A model generated the notes under the pieces. It saw only the letters and a list, made by a program, of their open reading frames with translations, did no database searches and was not told the origin of the DNA. From assembly GCF_900114495.1 (NCBI RefSeq), contig NZ_FOZI01000001.1:1445469-1509468 (forward strand): a DNA stretch of 64,000 bases. The letters are read 5' to 3'. Position 1 is the stretch's first letter. Each line of letters begins with the position of its first letter. The position numbers were made by a program, and so were the translations under genes. The DNA comes from Dyella sp. OK004 (GTDB lineage: Bacteria > Pseudomonadota > Gammaproteobacteria > Xanthomonadales > Rhodanobacteraceae). Shown here piece after piece: positions 34,045 through 43,054 of the stretch.

Positions 34045-35475
34045 TCACGGCACCTGTGCGACTTGTGTGCAGCGTTCATCGCCGCAGGCCTGCCAACCAC
34101 CGCCCAGCGCCTTGTACACGGCCACTGCGCGCAGGTTGATCGCGGCTTCCGCTTCGGCCAGCGCATCTTCGGCGGTGAGCTGGGTGCGTTCGGCATCCAG
34201 CAACTGCAGGAAGTCGGCGGCACCTTCGTTGTAGCGGATGCGCGCCAGGTCAGCCGCACGACGGCTCTGCGCCACCTGATCGAGCAGTTTCTGCACGCGC
34301 TCGCGTTGCAGGTTGAAGCCGACCAGCGAATTGCTGACGTCTTCCACAGCAGTCAGCACGGTGCGCTGGTAGTTCGCCAGCGCCGCATCCGCACGCGCCT
34401 CGCTTGCCTTCACGTTGGAGCGTACGCGCTGCACGTTCAGGCCCGGCCAGCTGATGCTCGGCGCGATCGACCACGCACGCGTGGACGGACTGCCGAAGTT
34501 GTTGCTCTGGCCAGCGAGGAAGCCGACGAAACCGCCCAGCGTGATATGCGGAAACCAGTCCGCCTTGGCCACGCCGATGCGCGCATTGGCAGCGGCCAGT
34601 TCGCGTTCGGCCACACGCACATCGGGACGGCGCGCCAGCACGTCGCCGGCGTTACCGATGGGCAGGGAAACGTCGATCGCCTTGAAGTGCTGCGAAGCCA
34701 GATCGATGTCGAGTTCGCCGGGACGCTCGCCGAGCAACACGGCCAGATGCGCGGCATCAGCATGGGCCTGCGTTTCCAGCACCGGCAGCTGCGCTTCCAC
34801 CGAACTCAGTCGCGCATTGGCGCTCGCCACGTCCTGCTCAGAGCCGGTGCCAATGCTGGAACGGGCCTGGATCAGGCGCAGCGATTCGCGCTGGTTGTCG
34901 ATATCGCGCTTAGCCACATCGATGCGCAACTGGGTGCCACGCAGATCGAAGTAGTAACGCGCGACATCGGCGAACAGCGTCACCTGCGCATCCTGCAACG
35001 AGGCCGCGCTGGCGTCCGCCTGTGCGCCGGCCGCTTCTACTGAGCGACGCACGCCGCCGAACAGATCGATCTCCCAGCTGGCATCGAAGCCTGCCTGGTA
35101 CGTCTCCACCGTGGTGCGTTTGTTGGTGAAGCCCGGCTGCTGGCCGCGACTGCGCTGATAGCTCGCATCCGCATTCACTGTAGGCCACTGGTCGGCGCGA
35201 CTGACGCCGAGCAAGGCACGCGATTCCTGCAGATGCGCGATAGCGATCTTCAGATCAGGCGCGTTCTTTGCCGCACGCTGGATCAAAGCATCCAGCGTCG
35301 GGTCGTTGAACTGCTTCCACCAATTGGTCTGGAAGTCCTGCGCGCTTTCCTGCTTCTGATCAATCTCTTGCAGAGCCAGCGGTTTTTGTTCGGGCCGGTG
35401 GTAATCCGGCCCCACGCTTACACAGCCAGCCAACAACAGCGCTGCTGCCAAGGCGGTACTCATCAACTTAACCAT
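34045..35475 (-). CDS. RND efflux outer membrane factor (OprM/NodT family)
   Basis: 476 residues starting at ATG 35475, one base after the RND pump stop and with GAGGAG in front. The lipoprotein signal ends LLAGC (Cys18). Two OEP repeats with long coiled-coil helices follow (about 60-260 and 270-460; PDVRVAERELAAANARIGVAKADWFPHI is the family's most conserved stretch). It forms the trimeric outer membrane duct for the adjacent pump. Confidence 0.93.
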   Translation of the reverse strand: MVKLMSTALAAALLLAGCVSVGPDYHRPEQKPLALQEIDQKQESAQDFQTNWWKQFNDPTLDALIQRAAKNAPDLKIAIAHLQESRALLGVSRADQWPTVNADASYQRSRGQQPGFTNKRTTVETYQAGFDASWEIDLFGGVRRSVEAAGAQADASAASLQDAQVTLFADVARYYFDLRGTQLRIDVAKRDIDNQRESLRLIQARSSIGTGSEQDVASANARLSSVEAQLPVLETQAHADAAHLAVLLGERPGELDIDLASQHFKAIDVSLPIGNAGDVLARRPDVRVAERELAAANARIGVAKADWFPHITLGGFVGFLAGQSNNFGSPSTRAWSIAPSISWPGLNVQRVRSNVKASEARADAALANYQRTVLTAVEDVSNSLVGFNLQRERVQKLLDQVAQSRRAADLARIRYNEGAADFLQLLDAERTQLTAEDALAEAEAAINLRAVAVYKALGGGWQACGDERCTQVAQVP

Positions 35476-35476
35476 C

Positions 35477-38400
35477 TCAATGCTCCTCGATTGCCGGTGC
35501 TGGCAGGCCACGCGCGGCGCGGCGAGCCGCGCGGCGTTCGGCGGCGTTTTCGCTCCAGCCGCGGATCAGCACGTAGAACAGCGGGGTGAAGATCAACCCA
35601 AAGAAGGTGACGCCCAGCATGCCGGCGAACACCGCCACACCCATCGCATGACGCATCTCGGCACCCGCACCGTGCGAGGTCACCAGCGGCACTACGCCCA
35701 TGATGAAAGCGATCGAGGTCATCAGGATCGGGCGCAGTCGCAGACGGGCGGCTTCCAACACTGCCTGCTTGCGATCGAGACCTTCCAGAATCTGCGCTTC
35801 GCGGGCGAACTCCACAATCAGGATCGCGTTCTTACACGCCAGGCCCACCAGTACGATCAAACCGATCTGGGTGAAGATGTTGTTGTCGCCACCGGACAGC
35901 CACACGCCGGAGATCGCGGACAGCAGCACCATCGGTACGATCAGGATCACCGCCAGCGGCAAGGTCAGACTCTCGTACAGCGAAGCCAGCACCAGGAACA
36001 CCAGCAGCACGCACAACGGGAACACCAGCACCGCGGTATTGCCGGCGAGGATCTGCTGATAGGTCAGCTCGGTCCATTCGAACGACATGCCGTTGGGCAG
36101 GTTGTCGCGCGCCAGCTTCTCCATCGCCTCCTGCGCCTGGCCCGAGCTGAAGCCCGGCGCCGGGCCGCCATTGATCTCGGCGGTGGGGTAACCGTTGTAG
36201 TGCTGCACGCGATCCGGACCGGCGCCCTGATGCACGGTCAGGAACGAACCGAGCGGAATCGCCTCGCCCTTGGCATTGCGCGTCTTCAGCTGCAGCAGAT
36301 CCTCCGGTTCGCGGCGGAAACGCTGGTCGGCGGAAACGTTCACCTGGTACGTGCGGCCGAAGCGATTGAAGTCGTTGACGTAGAGCGAGCCCATATAGGC
36401 CTGCATCGTCTGGTACACATCGCTCAGGTCTACGCCTTCGGCCTTGGCTTTCTCGCGGTCCACGTCAGCATCGATCTGCGGCACGCTCACCTGGTAACTG
36501 GAGAACAGGCCCGCCAATGCCGGCGTCTTCTGGCTCGCCGCAATCAGCCCTTGCGTCTGCTTGAACAACTCTTCGAAGCCAGCGTCCGAACGGTCCTCGA
36601 TCTGGATGCGGAAACCACCGATCGTACCCAGGCCCATCACCGGCGGCGGCGGGAACACTGCCATGTAGGCATCCTGGATGGAGGCAAACTTTTGGTTCAG
36701 CGCACCGGCGATGGCGCCAGCCGACAACGATGGGTCGCGGCGTTCTTCAAACGGCTTGAGCGTCGCGAACACGATGCCGGAGTTGGGGCTGTTGGTGAAA
36801 CCGTTGATCGACAGGCCGGGGAACGCCACCGCGCTCTGCACGCCCGGCTGCTTCAGCGCGATATCGCTCATACGGCGAATCACATCTTCCGTGCGGTCGA
36901 GCGACGCGGCATCCGGCAATTGCGCGAACGCCACCAGATACTGCTTGTCCTGCTGCGGTACGAAGCCGGTCGGCACATGGGCAAAGCCGAAGAAGCCCAG
37001 CAGCACCAGGCCGCCGTAGACCATCAGCGCGATGGTGCCCGAGCGCAGCACGCGCTGCACACCGCCGACATAGCGATTGGCACTGCTCGTAAACAGGCGG
37101 TTGAACGGACGGAACAGCCAGCCCAGGCCGCGATCCATCCACACCGTGAGCTTGTCCTTCGGCGCGTCATGGTCGCGCAGCAGGATGGCGGCCAGCGCCG
37201 GGCTCAGGGTAAGCGAGTTGAAGGCCGAGATCACCGTGGAGATGGCGATGGTCAGCGCAAACTGACGATAGAACTGACCGGTCAGGCCGCTGATGAAAGC
37301 CGCCGGCACGAACACCGCGCACAGCACCAATGCCGTAGCGACGATGGGACCAGTCACTTCCTTCATCGCCTGGCGCGTGGCCTCCTTCGGCCGCATGCCA
37401 TGCTCAATGTGACGCTCGACGTTCTCCACCACCACGATGGCGTCGTCCACCACGATGCCGATGGCCAGCACCAGGCCGAACAGCGACAGCGCGTTGAGCG
37501 AGAAGCCGGCGAGATACATCACTGCAAACGTACCGATCAGCGAGACCGGCACCGCCACCAGCGGGATGACCGACGCACGCCAGGTCTGCAGGAACAAGAT
37601 CACCACCAGCACGACCAGCGCGATGGCTTCAAACAGCGTATGCACCACCGCCTCGATCGAGCCGCGTACGAATACGGTCGGGTCGTAGACGATGTGGTAG
37701 TCCACACCCTGCGGGAAATCCTTCTTCAGGCCCGCCATGGTGGCGCGCACTTCGTCGGAGATCTGGATGGCGTTGGAACCCGGGCGGGCAAAGATCGGAA
37801 TCGCCACCGCCGGCTGGTTGTCCAGCAAGCTGCGCAGCGCGTAGTTGTTGGAACCCAGTTCCGCACGTGCGACGTCGCGCAGATGCGTCACCGCGCCATT
37901 GGCCTCGGTACGCACGATGATGTTGAGGAAGTCTTCCTCATTGACCAGACGGCCCTGCGTGTTGATGTTGAGCTGGAACGCGGCATTGCCCGGACCGGGC
38001 GGTGCATTCAACGCGCCGGCGGCGACCGCCACGTTCTGCTCCTGGATCGCATGGATCACGTCGCCGGTGGTCAACAGTCGCTGCGCCAGTCGCTGCGGAT
38101 CCAGCCACACCCGCATGCTGTACTCGCCCGCGCCGAACAGCTGCACGTCGCCCACGCCGTCGAGGCGCGCGAGCTGGTCCTTGATGTGGAGGCGTGCGTA
38201 GTTCGACAGGTAGAGCATGTCGTAACGGTTATCGGGCGAGGTGAGATGCACCACCATCGTCAGGTCGGGCGAGCTCTTCTGCGTGGTCACACCCAGGCGC
38301 TGCACTTCCTGCGGCAGCTTGGTGAGCGCCTGCGACACGCGGTTCTGTACCTGCACCTGGGCGTTATCCAGATCGCTGCCCAGTGCAAAGGTGACGGTCA

Positions 38401-38677
38401 GCGTCATCGCGCCGTCGCTGGTGGACTGCGAGGAGGTGTAGAGCATGCCTTCCACGCCGTTGATCTGTTCTTCCAGCGGCGTGGCGACGGTTTCGGCGAT
38501 GACTTTGGGATTGGCACCCGGATAGCTGGCGCGCACCACTACCGTGGGCGGCACCACTTCGGGGTATTCGCTGATCGGCAGGCGGAACAGCGAAATGCCG
38601 CCCGCGATCACGATCAGTACGGAAAGGACGCCGGCCAGAATCGGCCTGTCCACGAAAAATTGGGCGATTTTCATCAT
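35477..38677 (-). CDS. RND multidrug efflux permease (HAE1 family)
   Basis: 1066 residues from the first of two adjacent ATGs (38677/38674). Twelve helices and two large periplasmic loops fit AcrB/MexB-like pumps, and the start MMKIAQFFVDRPILAGVLSV is standard. The TM4 proton-relay region reads GIVVDDAIVVVENVER with the Asp-Asp pair. It exports drugs or other amphiphiles from periplasm and membrane using the proton gradient. It lies between the adaptor and the outer membrane factor on one strand; a large palindrome separates it from the adaptor gene. Confidence 0.95.
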   Translation of the reverse strand: MMKIAQFFVDRPILAGVLSVLIVIAGGISLFRLPISEYPEVVPPTVVVRASYPGANPKVIAETVATPLEEQINGVEGMLYTSSQSTSDGAMTLTVTFALGSDLDNAQVQVQNRVSQALTKLPQEVQRLGVTTQKSSPDLTMVVHLTSPDNRYDMLYLSNYARLHIKDQLARLDGVGDVQLFGAGEYSMRVWLDPQRLAQRLLTTGDVIHAIQEQNVAVAAGALNAPPGPGNAAFQLNINTQGRLVNEEDFLNIIVRTEANGAVTHLRDVARAELGSNNYALRSLLDNQPAVAIPIFARPGSNAIQISDEVRATMAGLKKDFPQGVDYHIVYDPTVFVRGSIEAVVHTLFEAIALVVLVVILFLQTWRASVIPLVAVPVSLIGTFAVMYLAGFSLNALSLFGLVLAIGIVVDDAIVVVENVERHIEHGMRPKEATRQAMKEVTGPIVATALVLCAVFVPAAFISGLTGQFYRQFALTIAISTVISAFNSLTLSPALAAILLRDHDAPKDKLTVWMDRGLGWLFRPFNRLFTSSANRYVGGVQRVLRSGTIALMVYGGLVLLGFFGFAHVPTGFVPQQDKQYLVAFAQLPDAASLDRTEDVIRRMSDIALKQPGVQSAVAFPGLSINGFTNSPNSGIVFATLKPFEERRDPSLSAGAIAGALNQKFASIQDAYMAVFPPPPVMGLGTIGGFRIQIEDRSDAGFEELFKQTQGLIAASQKTPALAGLFSSYQVSVPQIDADVDREKAKAEGVDLSDVYQTMQAYMGSLYVNDFNRFGRTYQVNVSADQRFRREPEDLLQLKTRNAKGEAIPLGSFLTVHQGAGPDRVQHYNGYPTAEINGGPAPGFSSGQAQEAMEKLARDNLPNGMSFEWTELTYQQILAGNTAVLVFPLCVLLVFLVLASLYESLTLPLAVILIVPMVLLSAISGVWLSGGDNNIFTQIGLIVLVGLACKNAILIVEFAREAQILEGLDRKQAVLEAARLRLRPILMTSIAFIMGVVPLVTSHGAGAEMRHAMGVAVFAGMLGVTFFGLIFTPLFYVLIRGWSENAAERRAARRAARGLPAPAIEEH

Positions 38678-38747
38678 CGGTCCTGGTAGCAGTGCGCTCT
38701 CCCCGATGACACGAAGGGGAAGGCGTAACGTTGCTGGAGTCCTTGCT

Positions 38748-38859
38748 CCTCCCCCTGCTAGCAGGGGGAGGTTGGGAGGGGGTAAGCCCTTGAGAAAACG
38801 CTGCGGGCTTGCGGGGCTCGACCCCACCCCAACCCTCCCCTGCTATATGCAGGGGAGGG
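38748..38859. repeat. Bipartite intergenic palindrome inside the RND operon
   Basis: Two perfect 11-bp hairpins, CCTCCCCCTGC/GCAGGGGGAGG (38748-38758 with 38761-38771) and CCCTCCCCTGC/GCAGGGGAGGG (38833-38843 with 38849-38859), lie in opposite orientation. The segments between them (GGTTGGGAGGGGG and CCCCACCCCAACC) can also pair. It separates adaptor and pump genes by 191 bases. Confidence 0.8.
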
Positions 38860-38868
38860 AGTCATCTA

Positions 38869-40062
38869 TTAGTCCTGCGAGGCCACTTTGTTCGCTCCAC
38901 CACCCGTCTGCGCCAACTGCTTGCTCGCATCGAGGCTGCGGGTTTCCATCGCGACCTTGGTGGGGTTTACCTCGGCACCGGGGCGCACGCGCTGCAGGCC
39001 GTTCACCACCACGGTGTCGCCGGCATCCAGGCCATCGTTCACCACGCGCAGGCCATCCAGTAGCGGGCCGGTGGTGATCTTGCGGTACTCCACCTTACGC
39101 TCCTTGGTCAGCACGTAGACGTACTTGTTGCCAAGGTCGGTGCCAACGGCGCGGTCGTCGATCAGCGCACGCTGTCGCTTGCTGTCGCTGCGCAACTGGA
39201 TGCGTACGTACAGGCCCGGCGTGTAGCGCGCGTCGGCGTTGTCGAACACCGCGCGCAGACGGATCGTGCCCGAGCCCACGCGCAGCTGGTTGTCGACAAA
39301 GTCGATGCGGCCCACATGCGGAAAGCCCTTCTCATTGGCCAGCGCCATCGCCACCCGCGGCGCACCGCCGTTCTCACGGCGTTGCTGGTCGAGCTTGAGA
39401 TAGCTGTGCTCGTCCACGTCGAAGTAGGCGTACACCGGATCCACGCTGACCACGCTGGTGAGCACGTCGTTGCTGGTCACCAGGTTGCCCGGGGTGACCA
39501 AGGCGTTGCTCACGCGGCCGTCGATCGGCGCGCGGATTTCGGTAAAGCTGAGATTGAGGCGAGCGGACTGCAAAGCGGCGCCGGTAGAAGCCACCTGGGC
39601 CTTGGCACTTTGCCCCGCCGTGTTCAGGCGGTCGCTTTCCTCACGAGAGATGGCGTGCTGCTCCAGCAGCTTCTGGCCGCGTGCCGCATTGGCCTCGGCC
39701 AACGCCTGCTCGGCCTTGGCCTGGCTGAGATTGGCATTAAGGCGATCCACCTCGGCCTGGAACGGGCGGGGGTCGATACGGAAGAGCAATTCGCCCTTCT
39801 TGACCGCCGCGCCTTCCTTGAAGTGGATCGAATCCACGTAGCCGCCCACGCGCGGGCGCAGGTCAATGGTGTCGACCGCCTGCAGGCGGCCGGTGAAATC
39901 GTCGGCGTCGCTGACCTGGCGCACCAGCACCTGGGCGACGGTGACTTCGGGCGGGCCAGCGGGAGCGATCTGGGCGTGGGTGCTGCCACGGTTACTGAGC
40001 ACCGTCCAGCTGCCTGCGACGGCAACGACGGCGAGGGTGGCGAAGATCCATCGATTCTTCAT
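38869..40062 (-). CDS. RND efflux periplasmic adaptor
   Basis: 397 residues from the ATG at 40062. An N-terminal membrane anchor/signal (about 5-25) is followed by a lipoyl/barrel-sandwich region (VGGYVDSIHFKEGAAVKKGELLFRID), an alpha-hairpin (about 100-165), the second lipoyl half (IRAPIDGRVSNALVTPGNLV), and a beta-barrel and membrane-proximal domain. It bridges the pump and the outer membrane factor. The divergent LysR gene lies 143 bases away. Confidence 0.93.
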   Translation of the reverse strand: MKNRWIFATLAVVAVAGSWTVLSNRGSTHAQIAPAGPPEVTVAQVLVRQVSDADDFTGRLQAVDTIDLRPRVGGYVDSIHFKEGAAVKKGELLFRIDPRPFQAEVDRLNANLSQAKAEQALAEANAARGQKLLEQHAISREESDRLNTAGQSAKAQVASTGAALQSARLNLSFTEIRAPIDGRVSNALVTPGNLVTSNDVLTSVVSVDPVYAYFDVDEHSYLKLDQQRRENGGAPRVAMALANEKGFPHVGRIDFVDNQLRVGSGTIRLRAVFDNADARYTPGLYVRIQLRSDSKRQRALIDDRAVGTDLGNKYVYVLTKERKVEYRKITTGPLLDGLRVVNDGLDAGDTVVVNGLQRVRPGAEVNPTKVAMETRSLDASKQLAQTGGGANKVASQD

Positions 40063-40122
40063 CTTGCGCTCCGGGGAATTAGTGAACGGTTTCTTTAAAA
40101 TCGTTCGAGGCGCGAGAGAATA

Positions 40123-40149
40123 GGTGTACCTTGCGGTATAGAAAATACC
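40123..40149. promoter_or_regulatory. Candidate LysR binding region
   Basis: GGTGTACC (40123-40130) lies beside the inverted repeat GGTAT-N5-ATACC (40135-40149), between the divergent adaptor and LysR genes. Position and symmetry fit a LysR-type site, but no consensus proves it. Confidence 0.35.
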
Positions 40150-40205
40150 CTCATGGTGCAATGCAGTAGTGACTCCGAGTCACGAATCAGCAGAGAATCG
40201 TCCCT

Positions 40206-41162
40206 ATGGAAGACTTTGCCGCAATTTCCGCCTTTGTCCGGGTGGTCGAAGCCAAGAGCTTCGCTGCTGCCGCCGTCCAGCTCGGCATGACCCCCTCCGG
40301 CGTCAGCCGGGCGGTGTCACGGCTGGAAGAACGGCTAGGCGCCCGCCTCTTGTTCCGTTCGACGCGCTCCCTGCGTTTGACCGACGATGGGGCCGCGTTC
40401 CATGCGCGTTGCAAGGAGATCCTTGCCGATCTGACCGAGGCGACCGAAGCGCTGAACTACGCCACCCGCAAACCCACCGGCAAGCTGCGCGTGGGTATTT
40501 CGCTGGCGGTGGGCCGGGCGGCGATCATCCCGCGCCTGGACGAATTCGAGCAGCGCTACCCGGATATCCGGCTGGAGCTATCGATGACCGACAGCCCCTC
40601 CGACCTCAATGAAGAAGGTATGGACTGCGCCATCCGCGTGGGCGAGCTGGAGGATTCCAGCCTGATCGCGCGCAAGATCGGTTACCTGCGCAACGTGGTC
40701 TGCGCCTCGCCGGACTACCTGCGCAAATACGGCGCGCCCAAGAGCATCGATGACCTCAAGCACCATCGCTGCATCAACTACGTCTACCCCAACGGCCGCC
40801 AGCGCCAATGGCAGTTCGACACGCCGAGCGGGCAAGTGGGCGTGGATATCGACGCGCACCTGTTGATCAACGACGGCGAATCGGTGATCCAGGCCGTGTC
40901 CGCCGGCCTGGGCATCACCCAGGCGCCGCATATGTTGGTGGCGTGCATGCTCGACAAAGGCATGATCGAGCTGGTGATGACCGACACCATTTCCACCGGC
41001 AAACCGGTGTGGATCGTCTACCCGCAGAAGAAACATCTCTCCGCGCGCGTGCAGGCTTTCATCGAATGGGTGCGCGAGTTGTTCGACCGCACCAACGAGC
41101 CGGGCTTTAAGAAGCCGCCGGTGATCAAGCCGGCCGCACCGGCGCAGCGCCTGAGCGCATAA
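40206..41162 (+). CDS. LysR family transcriptional regulator
   Basis: 318 residues. An N-terminal HTH (FAAISAFVRVVEAKSFAAAAVQLGMTPSGVSRAVSRLEERLGARLLFRSTR, about 3-65) is followed by a periplasmic-binding-like effector domain (about 90-295). The C-terminal tail is Pro/Lys-rich. Divergent from the RND operon, which it probably activates or represses. It belongs to the large group of LysR proteins with the LRVGISLAVGRAAIIPRL-type linker. Confidence 0.9.
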   Translation: MEDFAAISAFVRVVEAKSFAAAAVQLGMTPSGVSRAVSRLEERLGARLLFRSTRSLRLTDDGAAFHARCKEILADLTEATEALNYATRKPTGKLRVGISLAVGRAAIIPRLDEFEQRYPDIRLELSMTDSPSDLNEEGMDCAIRVGELEDSSLIARKIGYLRNVVCASPDYLRKYGAPKSIDDLKHHRCINYVYPNGRQRQWQFDTPSGQVGVDIDAHLLINDGESVIQAVSAGLGITQAPHMLVACMLDKGMIELVMTDTISTGKPVWIVYPQKKHLSARVQAFIEWVRELFDRTNEPGFKKPPVIKPAAPAQRLSA

Positions 41163-41250
41163 CGCCCCGCTTCGCGGCCCGAGCAGGGGGAGGAGAAAAG
41201 CATGCACGGCTGGGATTCGTCGCAATCAGACGTTAATTGCAAATAAAACA

Positions 41251-41293
41251 GCTTTTATCTAGGATAAGGCATGCTTTTATTTGGGATTAAAGC
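41251..41293 (+). promoter_or_regulatory. Twin operator of hipBA
   Basis: Two direct copies of a 20-21 base motif, GCTTTTATCTAGGATAAGGC (41251-41270) and GCTTTTATTTGGGATTAAAG plus C (41273-41293), lie 22 bp apart. The first holds the palindrome TTATC-TAG-GATAA. They end six bases before the HipB start codon. TATCC-type palindromes are also the target of E. coli HipB. Confidence 0.65.
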
Positions 41294-41298
41294 CTGTC

Positions 41299-41649
41299 AT
41301 GGCCAAACGAGTCCCCCCAACTCACCCGCAGGCTCGACGCCAGATCGCCGCTTTGGGCGAGCGCCTGCGCGCGGCGCGGCTTCGTCGTGATCTGACCCAG
41401 GAAATGCTGGCAGAGCGTGTCGGCGTGTCCGTCCCGACCGTGGCCAAGCTGGAGAACGGTGATCCGACCACGAGCCTGGCCATCATGCTGCGTGTGCTGA
41501 CCGTCTTGGGGTTGGGCGCCGATGTCGATGCGATAGCGGCGCAGGACTCGCTGGGGCGCGAGTTGCAAGACAGCAAACGTGTGCGCGCGCCACGCCGGAC
41601 GAAGCTTGCCCCGCGCGCGCCGACCGTCAAGCCGAGCGACAAAACATGA
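41299..41649 (+). CDS. hipB: HipB-type XRE antitoxin
   Basis: 116 residues from the ATG at 41299. The XRE HTH spans about residues 18-72 (LGERLRAARLRRDLTQEMLAERVGVSVPTVAKLENGD). The tail (about 80-116) is basic and probably disordered. It overlaps hipA by four bases and is preceded by two operator copies, which fits self-repression with HipA. Confidence 0.88.
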   Translation: MAKRVPPTHPQARRQIAALGERLRAARLRRDLTQEMLAERVGVSVPTVAKLENGDPTTSLAIMLRVLTVLGLGADVDAIAAQDSLGRELQDSKRVRAPRRTKLAPRAPTVKPSDKT

Positions 41650-42902
41650 ATACGCTCGATGTATGGATCGATGATGCCACCTTGGGCGGGAGCGCCCGAG
41701 TGGGGCGATTGGATCGAGTTGGAAACCGAGGGCGCCATGTCTTGAGCTTTGAATATGCCGCTGCATGGCTAAGCAAGAGCGAACCTGTTGCGACCTTCCA
41801 GCTCGACCCCGACTTGCCGCTGGGAGCGGGGCAACATCACGCGCATACGGGAGCCCGGACGCTCGCGGGTGTGTTCCAGGATAGCTCGCCTGACCGATGG
41901 GGGCGGTTGCTCATGGACAGGCGCGAAATCATTGAGGCCCATGCTGAAAAGCGTTTGCCGCGAACGCTCAATGACTGGGATTACCTTACCGGTGTCGCCG
42001 ATGAAGGACGTATGGGGGCCATGCGCCTGCGCGACCCGCAGTCAGCGGAGTACGTGAGCCACGCTGCCCTCAATGCACCGCCGGTCACCTCCATGCGAGA
42101 GCTTGAGGCCATCGCGGGCATGATCGAGCGTGATGAAGAAGCCGACACGCCAGAACGCATCGCGTGGATGAAACAGCTCATCGCACCAGGTGCATCATTA
42201 GGCGGTGCGCGTCCCAAAGCGAGCATGCGTGAGGAAGACGGCAGCCTATGGATCGCCAAATTTCCGTCCAACGACGATGAGCACGACGTGGGCCTGTGGG
42301 AGTTCGTCACTTACAAACTGGCGCTGCAGTCAGGCATCAATATGCCGCCCGCAGCACTGATGAAGCTGTCGGACCGAGGCCATACCTTCGCGGTATCACG
42401 TTTTGATCGCGTGGATGGGAGTAGGCGGGCTTATGCCTCGGCCATGACCCTGCTCGCAACAAACAGCGCCAATTTCCACAGTTACCTGGACCTGGTTCTG
42501 TTGATCGAGGAAGTCGGCACACCAACATATATAGCCAGGGAACTGGAGCAACTGTTCCGTCGGGTGCTGTTCAACATTCTGGTCGGTAATCGCGACGACC
42601 ATCTGCGTAACCATGGGTTTCTTCGCGACGTAGATGGTTGGCGGCTGTCCCCCGCATTCGACATCAATCCCAATCCAGCCAAGAACGATCACGTTCTGGG
42701 CATCAACGAGGCCGATACCACTCCGAACTCCGATCTGCTCATGGCTACGGCGGACTACTACCGACTGAAAAAATCCAGAGCCGAGACCATCGCAGACGAG
42801 GTCCGTAAGGCTGTCGATGGCTGGCAGTCCTTGGCACGACAGCTCAGCGCCCGCGCTTCGGAGATAGCGAAGATGCGCAGCGTGATGGATCCCGCCCGTT
42901 GA
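41646..42902 (+). CDS. hipA: HipA family serine/threonine kinase toxin
   Basis: 418 residues. The N-terminal HipA_N region (about 1-115, with LAGVFQDSSPDRWGRLLMDRRE) precedes the kinase core: PGASLGGARPKA (ATP loop), catalytic GNRDDHLRNHGFL (Asp in RDDH) and LSPAFDINP (DFD-like metal site). Characterised HipA kinases phosphorylate glutamyl-tRNA synthetase or related targets and cause growth arrest. The reading frame is intact. A 118-base gap to the next gene carries a strong hairpin at its end. Confidence 0.92.
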   Translation: MNTLDVWIDDATLGGSARVGRLDRVGNRGRHVLSFEYAAAWLSKSEPVATFQLDPDLPLGAGQHHAHTGARTLAGVFQDSSPDRWGRLLMDRREIIEAHAEKRLPRTLNDWDYLTGVADEGRMGAMRLRDPQSAEYVSHAALNAPPVTSMRELEAIAGMIERDEEADTPERIAWMKQLIAPGASLGGARPKASMREEDGSLWIAKFPSNDDEHDVGLWEFVTYKLALQSGINMPPAALMKLSDRGHTFAVSRFDRVDGSRRAYASAMTLLATNSANFHSYLDLVLLIEEVGTPTYIARELEQLFRRVLFNILVGNRDDHLRNHGFLRDVDGWRLSPAFDINPNPAKNDHVLGINEADTTPNSDLLMATADYYRLKKSRAETIADEVRKAVDGWQSLARQLSARASEIAKMRSVMDPAR

Positions 42903-43018
42903 GCCAGAACTGCAGCGGATCGTGACACCGTTGCCCGATCAGCGACATGAAAGCGCGTCTTTCTGTGCACCTTCAGAATTCTTCATTCGCATTTCAGGCG
43001 CTTCATTCGGCCTCCTGC

Positions 43019-43053
43019 TGAGCTTCTCCGCACCTAGATAGCGGAGAAGCTCA
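43019..43053 (+). promoter_or_regulatory. Hairpin enclosing the ribosome site of the serine hydrolase gene
   Basis: TGAGCTTCTCCGC (43019-43031) pairs perfectly with GCGGAGAAGCTCA (43041-43053), 13 bp with a 9-base loop. The right arm contains the only Shine-Dalgarno-like GGAG (43043-43046) for the GTG at 43055, so the folded RNA would hide it. Confidence 0.6.
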
Positions 43054-43054
43054 C

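Noticed and set aside
35480..38689. A 1069-codon open frame on the plus strand opposite the RND pump gene
   Set aside because: Its product is dominated by His, Arg, Gln and Ala without any domain, the mark of an antisense shadow in GC-rich DNA, while the minus strand encodes a complete RND permease.
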